Shown here in pieces: positions 51,278 to 60,616 of a DNA stretch of 63,289 bases. The position numbers were made by a program, and so were the translations under genes. Each line of letters opens with the position of its first letter. The first letter of the stretch is position 1. This stretch comes from UBA8389 sp964472175 (GTDB taxonomy: Bacteria > Bacteroidota > Bacteroidia > Bacteroidales > UBA1402), in assembly GCA_964472175.1 (NCBI GenBank), contig CAYYJF010000004.1, forward strand, positions 1 through 63,289, in the 5' to 3' direction. A model generated the notes under the pieces. The model ran no database searches and had not been told where the DNA came from. It saw only the letters and a list, made by a program, of their open reading frames with translations.

Positions 51278-53887
51278 TCAAACCCGTCTTGACATCAACT
51301 TTTTCAAATGACTCAACAGCAAATCTTTATTTACGGGCTTGGTTACATAGTCGTTACAACCGGCCATAAGGGCACGTTCGTGGTCTTCAGAAAAGGCAAA
51401 AGCAGACACCGCAATGATTGGCAGCGTTTGATTAAAATCACGAATGCGTCTGGTCGTTTCATACCCATCTATCCCGGGCAATTTGACATCCATGAGTATG
51501 ATGTCAAAAATATTCTTCTGCCTGCACAATTCAACAGCCTCAAATCCTGTGTAGGTATGAGTCACCTGATGGCCTTCACGTGAGAGTATCAAATTCAAGT
51601 ATTCAAAACTACCGGGATCATCTTCAACAATCAATATTTGAAATTGCTTTTTCACAAAACCAGAATTCTCAGATGGTTCATCCTGGTTTGAAAGAGATTG
51701 ATTAGAATCCAATGGCAATCGGAAATAAAAAGTACTTCCTTTACCTTCTTCACTTTCAACCCAAATGGTACCTCCCATCATTTTTACATAAGCTTTACAC
51801 AAAGACAAGCCCAATCCTGACCCCTCATAATCCCGATTGATTGAACCATCCACCTGAACAAATCGATCGAAAATATCCTGATGTCTGTTTTGGGAGATGC
51901 CGATACCCGTATCTTCAACAAAATAGCAGATGGTTTCTGAATCGTACTGACAACCAAATCGAACTTCTCCCCTTTGGGTATATTTGATTGCATTTTTGAT
52001 CAATTTGGAAAGAATGGTGTACAACTTACTCCGGTCGGTTTTCAAAACAATGTCTTCATTGGGCTCCATCCCAGAAAAAGTCAATTTTAAATTTTTAACT
52101 TTGGCATCTGGTAGAAATACAGAATAAACAATATTGTTGAGCTCTGAAATATTGATTTCACCCAAATTCATCAACATTTGTCCACTGTCAATTCTGGATA
52201 AATCGATGATATCATTGATGGTATTCATCAGTCTTTCACCACCTTGCTTCACAATGGCAAAATATTCTTTTTGTTCTTCAGGTGTTGGACTGCTTTCCTG
52301 CATCAATGATATAAAACCCAAAATACTGTTCATCGGAGTGCGAACTTCATGGCTCATGTTGGCCAAAAACGAAGACTTCAATCGGTCAGCTTCTTCTGCA
52401 CGCTCTTTTGCTGCAATCAATTCAATTTCAGTCTTCTTTTGATGCGTAATATCACGTGCACTTCCAACAATTCCAACCATTTCACCATTGTCATTGAAAA
52501 TGGGCGCTTTGCGAATATCCAAATAGCAAAAAGTACCTTTTAAATATCCAAATTCTTCAAAGACTCCCGGTTTTCCTGTTTGCAATACGATATGATCTGA
52601 ATCTCCACTAAAACGGCCAATGTTGTGCCAATCGGGATTCTCTGGATACTTCTCGGATTCACGCTGGATAAATTCATCACGCGTTTTTCCAATAGGTTCG
52701 TTGGTATCCACCGCCTGTAAGATGGTATCACAAACAGCTTTGTTTACAAAAATGTATTTCCGGTTCAAATCTTTGGCCCAAAGTAAATCCGGCATATTAT
52801 CCGACATCATCCGGAATAAATGATATAATGTACGGTATTCTTTGTCTGATCTATCCATTGCCTCCTGCTTCTGAGCCAGCTCCGTGATGTCACGAATAAA
52901 AATCAGACGGCTTTTTGGACGGGTATTAAGTGGTATCGTATTCAAGTGATAAACCAAACGGTCATCTCCGGATTGAATTTCCAAATGACTGTATGAACTA
53001 CCACTTAATATGGGGATGATCCAATCGTTGTATTGGATCTTGATCTCATTAAATGGAGTTCCGGGCACGACATCATCTTGAATGCCCAAATATTGCATTG
53101 CCGCGGCATTGATGTCTTGCACCATCTGATTTTCATCCAAAACAAGAACGCCCTCCTGAACACATTTCAACAAAACGTCCTTTGAAATGGGAACCAACTC
53201 CAACAAACGATAATTCAGGATAGCAACGATGAACAACATTCCGGAAAGACTAATACTCCAGGGAGTTAAATCAAAACCAACTGCAAAGTTCAATTTCAAT
53301 AAATAAAAAATACATGCGAAAATGGGTGTCAGAGCGCCAAACAATAAAATCCAGGCTTGCCCACGCATCTTGTTCTTTTCGGAAAAAATATATGCAAGCA
53401 ATCGGTAAACACAAATAACAATTAACAAATAACTGTAGGCAAAGGCACCTACAAAATATCCCATACCATGAATATACTGAATCAAATTTGTTTCCGGATT
53501 TATTTGTGAAAAAGAAGTCCAAATCAAATTGTGATACCTGTTGGTCCAAACCAGAACCAGTGTCAATGATGGAATAATAAACAATGGAATATAATCCAAC
53601 AACTTCCGATAGGTTCTCTTACCTACAAATCTGGAAATGAATATATAAAAAAATACAGGGGTCGACAGCACTGCCGGGTATGAAATCTGAGAGAGGAGAA
53701 TTTTACCCTGAACAGATGTCAGCATGGATTCAAAAAAAATGCATATAGACCAGAAAGTCGCAACAAACATTAACAGAATCAACTCTTTCGCTCCGACTGC
53801 GTTTATACGCTTATAAGCCAACAATGCTGTCAAAAAGGATATCAGTCCGGAAAACAGATAAAGTATTGAATATACAGTCAATTCCAT
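51278..53887 (-). CDS. Seven-helix hybrid sensor histidine kinase / response regulator
   Basis: An 869-residue hybrid kinase. Seven membrane helices fill residues 1-230, in the pattern of the HisKA_7TM sensor domain. Two PAS domains follow (about 235-340 and 355-485). HisKA carries His513 in NMSHEVRTPMN; HATPase_c has EDTGIGIS and GSGLGLSLCK. The C-terminal receiver domain carries Asp800 in ILMDVKLPG and the lysine in YVTKPVN. No output domain or partner regulator lies nearby, so the phosphate is probably passed to a distant protein. It has its own promoter box. Confidence 0.93.
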   Translation of the reverse strand: MELTVYSILYLFSGLISFLTALLAYKRINAVGAKELILLMFVATFWSICIFFESMLTSVQGKILLSQISYPAVLSTPVFFYIFISRFVGKRTYRKLLDYIPLFIIPSLTLVLVWTNRYHNLIWTSFSQINPETNLIQYIHGMGYFVGAFAYSYLLIVICVYRLLAYIFSEKNKMRGQAWILLFGALTPIFACIFYLLKLNFAVGFDLTPWSISLSGMLFIVAILNYRLLELVPISKDVLLKCVQEGVLVLDENQMVQDINAAAMQYLGIQDDVVPGTPFNEIKIQYNDWIIPILSGSSYSHLEIQSGDDRLVYHLNTIPLNTRPKSRLIFIRDITELAQKQEAMDRSDKEYRTLYHLFRMMSDNMPDLLWAKDLNRKYIFVNKAVCDTILQAVDTNEPIGKTRDEFIQRESEKYPENPDWHNIGRFSGDSDHIVLQTGKPGVFEEFGYLKGTFCYLDIRKAPIFNDNGEMVGIVGSARDITHQKKTEIELIAAKERAEEADRLKSSFLANMSHEVRTPMNSILGFISLMQESSPTPEEQKEYFAIVKQGGERLMNTINDIIDLSRIDSGQMLMNLGEINISELNNIVYSVFLPDAKVKNLKLTFSGMEPNEDIVLKTDRSKLYTILSKLIKNAIKYTQRGEVRFGCQYDSETICYFVEDTGIGISQNRHQDIFDRFVQVDGSINRDYEGSGLGLSLCKAYVKMMGGTIWVESEEGKGSTFYFRLPLDSNQSLSNQDEPSENSGFVKKQFQILIVEDDPGSFEYLNLILSREGHQVTHTYTGFEAVELCRQKNIFDIILMDVKLPGIDGYETTRRIRDFNQTLPIIAVSAFAFSEDHERALMAGCNDYVTKPVNKDLLLSHLKKLMSRRV

Positions 53888-53938
53888 CTTTCTATTGTGA
53901 CGTTACATATTTTCATGATTCAATATACACATATTGAG

Positions 53939-53946
53939 CAAATATA
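53939..53946 (-). promoter_or_regulatory. Promoter -7 box for the 7TM hybrid kinase
   Basis: The minus strand reads TATATTTG 51 bases upstream of the ATG at 53887; a TTG is 18 bases further up. Confidence 0.55.
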
Positions 53947-54005
53947 ATACAAAATCAAATAAAACAAGCATGGTATCATTCACAATAAATCAACACTTGC
54001 GAATG

Positions 54006-54036
54006 TTGTTATTTCAGCTATTTGAACGTACCTTTG
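54006..54036 (+). promoter_or_regulatory. Promoter for serS
   Basis: TTG (54006-54008), 20 bases, TACCTTTG (54029-54036). It is 24 bases upstream of the ATG at 54061 and excludes the in-frame TTG at 54022. Confidence 0.68.
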
Positions 54037-54060
54037 CATCGTATAAAAAATAAAGTTCGC

Positions 54061-55332
54061 ATGCTGACGATCAAGTTTATTGCAGAAAATAAAGAAGCCG
54101 TATTGGCCGGTCTTACAAAAAAAGGATTTAAAAATCTGACCGTAATTGATGAAGTATTGGAATTGGATTTAAGGCGCAGACAAACACAAGCCAGATATGA
54201 TTTGGCCTTGTCTGAACTGAATCAAATTTCAAAATCTGTTGGTCTTTTGATGAAAGAAGGTAAAAAAGCCGAAGCAGAAGAAGCCAAATTGAGGACAGCA
54301 GCGATCAAAGAGGAAAACAAATTGACGGAAGCCTCATTAAAAATGACGGAAGATTGCCTGCAGGATTTGTTGCTTCAGATTCCCAACATGCCTCATACAG
54401 ATGTTCCGGAAGGCAGTAAAGCCGAGGATAACGTCATCGTTAAAACTGGTGGAAACACCCCATCTTTCGACTTTGAAGCTCTTCCCCACTGGGATTTGGC
54501 AAAAAAATATGACTTGATCGACTTTGAGCTGGGTGTTAAAATTTCCGGTGCAGGATTTCCTGTATACAAAGGAAAAGGGGCCCGCTTGCAAAGGGCGTTG
54601 ATCAACTTTTTTCTGGACAACGCCAGAGATGCTGGCTATCTGGAAATTCAACCACCCTACGTGGTCAATGCCGCTTCCGGATACGGAACAGGACAATTGC
54701 CGGACAAAGAAGGGCAAATGTATCACGCAAATGAAGATGATTTGTATTTAATTCCAACCGCTGAAGTTCCGGTAACCAACATTTATCGGGATGTCATTTT
54801 AAATCAAAAAGACCTGCCCATTTTAAATACAGCTTACTCTGCCTGTTTCAGAAGAGAAGCCGGAAGTTATGGAAAAGACGTAAGAGGCCTCAACCGGTTA
54901 CACCAATTTGACAAAGTGGAGATTGTACGTATTGATACCCCCGAGCATTCTTACGAATCCTTGAAAGAAATGGTGGACTATGTTCAATCGTTGGTGGACA
55001 AACTCCAACTACCATGGAGAATTTTAAGACTATGCGGTGGCGACATGAGCTTCACTTCCGCATTAACCTACGATTTTGAAGTATTTTCTGCAGCACAAAA
55101 GAGATGGTTGGAAGTAAGCTCCGTTTCAAATTTTGAAAGTTATCAGGCCAATCGACTAAAATGCAGATACAAAGAAGACAATGGGAAGGCACAATTGTGT
55201 CACACCCTGAATGGCAGTGCTTTGGCATTGCCCCGCATCGTGGCCGCATTGCTTGAAAACAATCAAACACCTGAAGGCATTCGCATCCCCGAAGCATTGA
55301 TTCCATATACCGGATTTGACATCATCAAATAA
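54061..55332 (+). CDS. serS: Seryl-tRNA synthetase
   Basis: A 423-residue class II synthetase that charges tRNA-Ser. An N-terminal antiparallel coiled coil (about 25-105) that holds the tRNA is followed by the catalytic core: motif 2 in ACFRREAGSYGKDVRGL and LHQFDKVE, motif 3 in ALPRIVAALLEN. The ATG at 54061 follows the promoter; earlier in-frame codons do not. It is followed after 9 bases by a TPR/PD40 gene. Confidence 0.97.
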   Translation: MLTIKFIAENKEAVLAGLTKKGFKNLTVIDEVLELDLRRRQTQARYDLALSELNQISKSVGLLMKEGKKAEAEEAKLRTAAIKEENKLTEASLKMTEDCLQDLLLQIPNMPHTDVPEGSKAEDNVIVKTGGNTPSFDFEALPHWDLAKKYDLIDFELGVKISGAGFPVYKGKGARLQRALINFFLDNARDAGYLEIQPPYVVNAASGYGTGQLPDKEGQMYHANEDDLYLIPTAEVPVTNIYRDVILNQKDLPILNTAYSACFRREAGSYGKDVRGLNRLHQFDKVEIVRIDTPEHSYESLKEMVDYVQSLVDKLQLPWRILRLCGGDMSFTSALTYDFEVFSAAQKRWLEVSSVSNFESYQANRLKCRYKEDNGKAQLCHTLNGSALALPRIVAALLENNQTPEGIRIPEALIPYTGFDIIK

Positions 55333-55341
55333 TTGCAAATA

Positions 55342-56760
55342 ATGAAGACCAGAATCCTGATAATCAGTTTGATACTGGCCTTGAACGCATTCAGTTCTCA
55401 TTCACAAACGTTGTCACAGGCCAAGGCTTGGTATTTGAGCAATCAATATCAAAAGGCTCTTCCTGTGTTCAGAAAACAGTTGCTATTAAAACCAAAAGAT
55501 CCAAGTTTAAACTTGTGGTATGGCGCCTGTTTGATTGAAACGGGAAAGCATAAAGATGCATTACCTTATTTAATGCTGGCCAAAGAGAAATCCATCATGG
55601 ACGCCTTCTTATATTTGGCAAAATATCATTTCAAATCAAATACACCGGATTCAGCCGCCGCTTATATCCAGGAGTATCTAGAGTTGAATCCACGCAATGA
55701 TGAGGGCAAAGCAGCCGCCATCGAGTTACAAAAAAAGATTGAAGTAACACTCGATCAATTCAGAAAAGTAGAAGACATTACTTTTATTGACAGCGTTATT
55801 GTGATAAAAAGCAATTTGTATCAATCGCTTAAGGTCTCGAAAGACGCAGGAAACATTTTCCCGGTCAAAACCTATTTTCCAGATGCTGTCAAAGCCCTTG
55901 GAAGCGCATATGTCCCCGAAAAAGAAGACAGGGCAATATATGCAGATGCCGTTCCCGACAAAGCATTGGATTTGGTTGTACGACACAAATTATTCAATGA
56001 ATGGGATGGCATCGAGCCTCTTTCTGACATCATCAATACCCCCGCCGACGAAGCAAACCCATGGCTGTTGGCAGATGGAACAACCCTGTACTTTGCCTCA
56101 AACAGAGCGGGTGGATACGGTGGATATGACTTGTATGTGACCAGAATGGGGAACAACGACACCTATCTCCTTCCCGACCATTTAAACATGCCCTTCAATT
56201 CTCCGGGCAATGACTATTTCCTGATTTTGGATGAATTTTCAAACAGGGGCTATTTAGCCACCGATAGAAATCAACCCAGAGGGTATGTCATTATTTACAC
56301 GTTTATACCCAACCCAACCACCGTGTTGGTAGAAGGGAAAAGCATCAAAGAACTTCAGGATTTGGCCGCTATTAAGTCCATACGGGACACCTGGAAAGGG
56401 AAAAATATGGACTCATTGTTACTTCAGGAGCCCAAAACCCCAAGAATTAAAAGAGACAATACCTTGGGGGAAGCCTTTATGTTGAACGATCAGATTAAGT
56501 GTTACAGCCCGGAAGATTTCATTTCTTCGCAAGCTGCCCAAAAATTTGTTACATATACCATTGCACGCAAAACACAATCCGAACAGATTTTAAAATTGCA
56601 GCAACTCAGAGATCAATATCTAAGCGCTTCCAAAGCCGGGCAATCCACCCTGTACGATCAAATCATGCTGTTGGAAAAACAAGTCCTGAAATCAAAACAG
56701 CAGCTTCCTGTGTTGGAAAACGAAATTCGCATGCTGGAGTTGAATACAAGAATGAAATAA
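55342..56760 (+). CDS. Exported TPR / PD40 beta-propeller protein
   Basis: A 472-residue exported protein (signal peptide MKTRILIISLILALNAFSSHSQ). Residues about 25-130 form TPR-like helical repeats (AKAWYLSNQYQKALPVFRKQ and following). A PD40/WD40-like propeller motif is seen in WLLADGTTLYFASNRAGGYGGYDLYVT and NSPGNDYFLILDEFSNRGYLATDR. The C-terminal third is helical, probably coiled coil. This is the TPR-PD40 order of Bacteroidota PorE-like envelope proteins, but the OmpA-like peptidoglycan-binding domain is missing. The ATG at 55342 is used, not the TTG at 55333 next to the serS stop. Confidence 0.75.
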   Translation: MKTRILIISLILALNAFSSHSQTLSQAKAWYLSNQYQKALPVFRKQLLLKPKDPSLNLWYGACLIETGKHKDALPYLMLAKEKSIMDAFLYLAKYHFKSNTPDSAAAYIQEYLELNPRNDEGKAAAIELQKKIEVTLDQFRKVEDITFIDSVIVIKSNLYQSLKVSKDAGNIFPVKTYFPDAVKALGSAYVPEKEDRAIYADAVPDKALDLVVRHKLFNEWDGIEPLSDIINTPADEANPWLLADGTTLYFASNRAGGYGGYDLYVTRMGNNDTYLLPDHLNMPFNSPGNDYFLILDEFSNRGYLATDRNQPRGYVIIYTFIPNPTTVLVEGKSIKELQDLAAIKSIRDTWKGKNMDSLLLQEPKTPRIKRDNTLGEAFMLNDQIKCYSPEDFISSQAAQKFVTYTIARKTQSEQILKLQQLRDQYLSASKAGQSTLYDQIMLLEKQVLKSKQQLPVLENEIRMLELNTRMK

Positions 56761-56816
56761 TATTTTTTTAAGTATACGATCTATTTTTTTGTATCTTAGA
56801 CTCCAAATTATTCAAT

Positions 56817-57305
56817 ATGGAAATGGTTTTAATCATAGGGCTCATTCTTTTGGGAATTGTATTTCTTATTGTTGAAATATTCCTGATTCCCGGCATATCT
56901 CTTGCAGGAATTGCCAGTGTACTTTGTTTTATTGCCGGCATTTCAATGGCCTATCTTCAATTGGGCGCTGCAACCGGCACTTGGATATTGGGTATTAGCG
57001 CTGTTGTGACTGGCATTGTTTTATATTGGTTTTTTCGATCAAAAACCCTGGATACGATGTCTTTGCAATCAAGCATTGATTCAAATACTGCACCCTTAAA
57101 AGGCTTGGAAGCCAAACCCGGAGATGTAGGAATAACCATTTCACGTTTGGCTCCCATCGGGAATATTCTGTTAAATGGTGTTATCGTTGAAGGACGTTGT
57201 GAAAACGAAATCATTCAACCAGATGTGCAAATCGAGGTTGTAGAAGTTGGTTCAACCAATGTCCTTGTCAAAAAAACAGATCATTCATCTTTAATCATTA
57301 AATAA
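56817..57305 (+). CDS. NfeD-like membrane protein
   Basis: A 162-residue short NfeD (NfeD1b-type) protein. Three to four hydrophobic helices occupy residues 1-80, followed by a soluble OB-fold domain (GDVGITISRLAPIGNILLNGVIVEGR). Such proteins are encoded next to flotillin-like genes and are thought to work with them in membrane domain organisation. floA follows after 9 bases, which supports the assignment. Confidence 0.88.
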   Translation: MEMVLIIGLILLGIVFLIVEIFLIPGISLAGIASVLCFIAGISMAYLQLGAATGTWILGISAVVTGIVLYWFFRSKTLDTMSLQSSIDSNTAPLKGLEAKPGDVGITISRLAPIGNILLNGVIVEGRCENEIIQPDVQIEVVEVGSTNVLVKKTDHSSLIIK

Positions 57306-57314
57306 AAAAGGCTT

Positions 57315-58295
57315 ATGGATTACCTACCTATTATTATGATTGTGCTGGTTGTCATACTGGTCATCATGTTTTTTTACTACGTGCCGTTTTTCCTTTGGTT
57401 GTCGGCCAAAGTATCCGGAGTGAGTATTTCGTTGATTCAATTATTTTTAATGCGCATTCGAAAAGTCCCCCCCACCGTCATTGTGAATGCGATGATTGAA
57501 GGACACAAAGCTGGTTTGAGTTTATTGAAAAGAGATGAGCTGGAAGCGCATTATTTGGCAGGTGGTCATGTAGAAAGGGTCGTTCATGCCATGGTTTCGG
57601 CTTCAAAAGCCAACATTGAACTGTCTTTTCAAATGGCAACAGCCATCGATTTGGCAGGTCGTGATGTATTTGAAGCTGTACAAATGTCTGTAAATCCAAA
57701 AATCATAGACACCCCCAGAGTGGCAGCCATGGCCATCAACGGCATTCAGTTGATCACCACAGCCAGGGTTACCGTTAGAGCGAACATCAAACAATTGGTC
57801 GGTGGCGCCGGCGAAGAAACCATTCTGGCACGTGTTGGTGAAGGCATTGTCTCAGCCATCGGCTCTGCACAATCTCACAAACATGTACTTGAAAATCCCG
57901 ATACCATTTCGAAAGTCGTTTTGAAAAAAGGATTGGATGCCGGTACTGCTTTTGAAATCTTATCCATTGATATTGCTGACATAGATGTAGGTAAAAACAT
58001 TGGTGCCGAGCTTCAAATGGATCAGGCCAATGCCGATAAGAATATTGCGCAGGCCAAGGCCGAAGAAAGAAGAGCCATGGCGGTTGCATTGGAACAAGAA
58101 ATGAAAGCCAAGGCTCAGGAAGCACGTGCTAAAGTCATTGAAGCCGAAGCCGAAGTACCCAAAGCAATGGCTGAAGCATTCAGAAGCGGAAACTTGGGCA
58201 TTATGGATTATATGAAGTACAAAAACATAGATGCTGACACCAATATGCGTGAAAGCATTGCAAAACCCGGACAAAAAAACAATCCAAAAGAATAA
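57315..58295 (+). CDS. floA: Flotillin-like protein FloA
   Basis: A 326-residue membrane-bound SPFH-like scaffold protein that organises functional membrane microdomains. A single N-terminal membrane stretch is followed by the FloA core (LMRIRKVPPTVIVNAMIEGHKAG, RVTVRANIKQLVGGAGEETILARVGEG) and a C-terminal Ala/Glu/Lys-rich coiled coil (AQAKAEERRAMAVALEQEMK). Length matches FloA. It pairs with the nfeD gene upstream and is followed after 1 base by a nucleoside phosphorylase gene. Confidence 0.95.
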   Translation: MDYLPIIMIVLVVILVIMFFYYVPFFLWLSAKVSGVSISLIQLFLMRIRKVPPTVIVNAMIEGHKAGLSLLKRDELEAHYLAGGHVERVVHAMVSASKANIELSFQMATAIDLAGRDVFEAVQMSVNPKIIDTPRVAAMAINGIQLITTARVTVRANIKQLVGGAGEETILARVGEGIVSAIGSAQSHKHVLENPDTISKVVLKKGLDAGTAFEILSIDIADIDVGKNIGAELQMDQANADKNIAQAKAEERRAMAVALEQEMKAKAQEARAKVIEAEAEVPKAMAEAFRSGNLGIMDYMKYKNIDADTNMRESIAKPGQKNNPKE

Positions 58296-58296
58296 A

Positions 58297-59163
58297 ATGA
58301 TTCATTTTCCCGAGTCTGAACTCATCTTAAATGCAGATGGAAGTATTTTCCATCTGCATTTGTTTCCTGATCAAATTGCTGACAACGTTTTATTGGTTGG
58401 CGATCCTGGTCGGGTTGACTTAATCGCCTCAAAGTTGTCCGATATAGAGTTTAATGTATCCAACAGAGAGTTCGTTTCAACCACAGGTTCTTTCAATGGC
58501 AAACGAATCTCGGTGATTGGAACAGGCATTGGTGCAGACAACATTGACATCGTCCTCAATGAACTGGATGCCCTGGTCAATATTGATTTCGACCAAAGAA
58601 CATTGAAACCTGAACGCCGTACATTAAACATCATTCGAATCGGGACCTGCGGTGGTTTACAGCCGGAGTTGATTCCAGGTACTTTTCTGATTTCAGCATA
58701 TTCTATCGGCCTTGACAGTGTATTACATTACTACGCCAACAGAGCGGACGTTTGTGATTTGGAGTTGGAAAAAGCCTTTACATCGGCATTGAATTGGCCT
58801 GTGGAATGCACCCGACCTTATGCCATTCAATCAAATCAAGCATTGGTGGAACAAATCGGAGAAGGCATTCATAAAGGCATCACCATAACAGCCAATGGCT
58901 TTTACGGACCACAGGGCAGGGCTTTGAGATTGCCGCTTTCCATGCCAAATCTGAATGATCAAATGACGGATTTCATTTATCAGAATTTAAAAATTACCAA
59001 TTACGAAATGGAAAGTTCGGCAGTAGCCGGATTGAGCGCCCTGATGGGGCATCGTGCAACCACCATTTGTCTGGTCATTGCCAACCGAAAAGTCAAAAAT
59101 GTAGATGTCGACTACAAAGAACGTATGGATGCATTGATCAACCTCATTCTTAAGCGTTTATGA
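58297..59163 (+). CDS. Nucleoside phosphorylase (uridine/purine type)
   Basis: A 288-residue phosphorylase of the PNP/UDP superfamily. The phosphate-binding segments LLVGDPGRVDL and GTGIGADN, the core motif RIGTCGGLQ and the nucleoside-binding YEMESSAVAGL are present. It cleaves a nucleoside with phosphate; whether uridine or purine nucleosides are preferred cannot be decided. The ATG at 58297 starts 1 base after the floA stop; earlier in-frame codons are inside floA. mnmE overlaps its stop by 4 bases. Confidence 0.85.
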   Translation: MIHFPESELILNADGSIFHLHLFPDQIADNVLLVGDPGRVDLIASKLSDIEFNVSNREFVSTTGSFNGKRISVIGTGIGADNIDIVLNELDALVNIDFDQRTLKPERRTLNIIRIGTCGGLQPELIPGTFLISAYSIGLDSVLHYYANRADVCDLELEKAFTSALNWPVECTRPYAIQSNQALVEQIGEGIHKGITITANGFYGPQGRALRLPLSMPNLNDQMTDFIYQNLKITNYEMESSAVAGLSALMGHRATTICLVIANRKVKNVDVDYKERMDALINLILKRL

Positions 59164-60554
59164 AATTTATCAACGATACCATTTGTGCCATTACTACTGC
59201 GTCCGGAATGGGGGCCATTGCCGTGATTCGAGTTTCCGGCACTGAAGCGTTTCCCATTTGCGACAAGTTTTTTCAAGCAGCATCAGCAAGTAAATCCCTG
59301 GTTCAAGCCGCATCACATACGGCCTTGTTTGGACGTATCATTGAAAATGAAAATGTGGTTGATGAAGTGCTTTGCACCGTATTTAAGACACCAAATTCTT
59401 TTACCGGAGAAGACACGGTTGAAATTTCATGCCACGGTTCGGTATATATTCAGCAAAAAATCATCCGAATGCTTCTCAATGCCGGTTGTCGGATGGCTGA
59501 GCCCGGTGAATTTTCCAGAAGAGCATTCCAAAACAACAAAATGGATTTGTCACAGGCAGAAGCCATTGCTGATTTGATTGCTTCAACCACTTCGGCAAAC
59601 CACAAATTGGCCATGCAACAAATGCGTGGCGGCTTTTCCAAAGAATTGAGCCATTTGAGAAACCTACTGCTTCAATTTGTGACTTTAATCGAATTGGAAT
59701 TGGATTTCAGCGAGGAAGAAGTCGAATTTGCAGACAGAAAAAAATTACGGGCCCTGACCAACGAGATGTCGGCTCATTTGAAGCGGCTGGTCCAGTCATT
59801 TCAGGTGGGTAATGCCATTAAAGACGGGATTCCAGTTGCCATCGTTGGTGACACCAATGCAGGGAAATCCACCTTGCTAAACTGCTTACTGAATGAAGAA
59901 AAAGCCATTGTTTCGGACATTCATGGCACCACCAGAGATTCCATTGAAGACACCACGACCATGGGTGGCATACTGTTCCGGTTTATTGATACCGCCGGAT
60001 TAAGGCACACTCAAGATACCATCGAACAGATGGGCATTGACAGAAGCATTCAAATGATGGAAAAAGCAGCCATCATTCTTTGGGTAATAGATGCAACCCG
60101 GGCACAACAAAATGACTGGATTGAAGAAAAAATTCAAAGTTTTTCTTCCGACAAAAAAATCCTGATGGTATTCAATAAAATGGATCAGGTCACTGCAGAA
60201 ACAAGGGCTTCACTTGAGGAAAAATATGCCCACATAAACGGTAAAAAAATACACATTTCAGCCAAAAAAGGCGAAAACGTTGAGGAATTAAAAACCACCC
60301 TAATCGACTTGGTTGGATTTTCAGAACTGGAACACCAGGATGTGGTCGTCACCAACCTGAGGCATTATGACATGCTTTCAAAGGCTTATGATGCCATTTC
60401 CCGAGTACAAGACGGATTGGACAATCAACTGTCCGGTGATTTTCTTTCACAAGACATCCGTGAATGTCTGCATTATTTGGGACAAATCACCGGTCAAATT
60501 ACCAGCGACGAAGTCCTGCACAACATTTTCAAACATTTCTGTATCGGAAAATAG
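59160..60554 (+). CDS. mnmE: tRNA modification GTPase MnmE
   Basis: A 464-residue GTPase that, with MnmG, adds a carboxymethylaminomethyl group to the wobble uridine of some tRNAs. The N-terminal folate-binding domain starts DTICAITTASGMGAIAVIRVSG. The G domain, inserted in a helical domain, has GDTNAGKSTLL, GTTRDSIED, DTAG and NKMD. It ends with the diagnostic CIGK, where the cysteine is catalytic. The start overlaps the phosphorylase stop as ATGA. It ends an nfeD-floA-phosphorylase-mnmE unit. Confidence 0.97.
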   Translation: MKFINDTICAITTASGMGAIAVIRVSGTEAFPICDKFFQAASASKSLVQAASHTALFGRIIENENVVDEVLCTVFKTPNSFTGEDTVEISCHGSVYIQQKIIRMLLNAGCRMAEPGEFSRRAFQNNKMDLSQAEAIADLIASTTSANHKLAMQQMRGGFSKELSHLRNLLLQFVTLIELELDFSEEEVEFADRKKLRALTNEMSAHLKRLVQSFQVGNAIKDGIPVAIVGDTNAGKSTLLNCLLNEEKAIVSDIHGTTRDSIEDTTTMGGILFRFIDTAGLRHTQDTIEQMGIDRSIQMMEKAAIILWVIDATRAQQNDWIEEKIQSFSSDKKILMVFNKMDQVTAETRASLEEKYAHINGKKIHISAKKGENVEELKTTLIDLVGFSELEHQDVVVTNLRHYDMLSKAYDAISRVQDGLDNQLSGDFLSQDIRECLHYLGQITGQITSDEVLHNIFKHFCIGK

Positions 60555-60616
60555 ACAGCAATGTCGTTTTCAACCACGCAGATATGGGCTACGCTCGTGC
60601 GTCATTCTTTCTCAAA

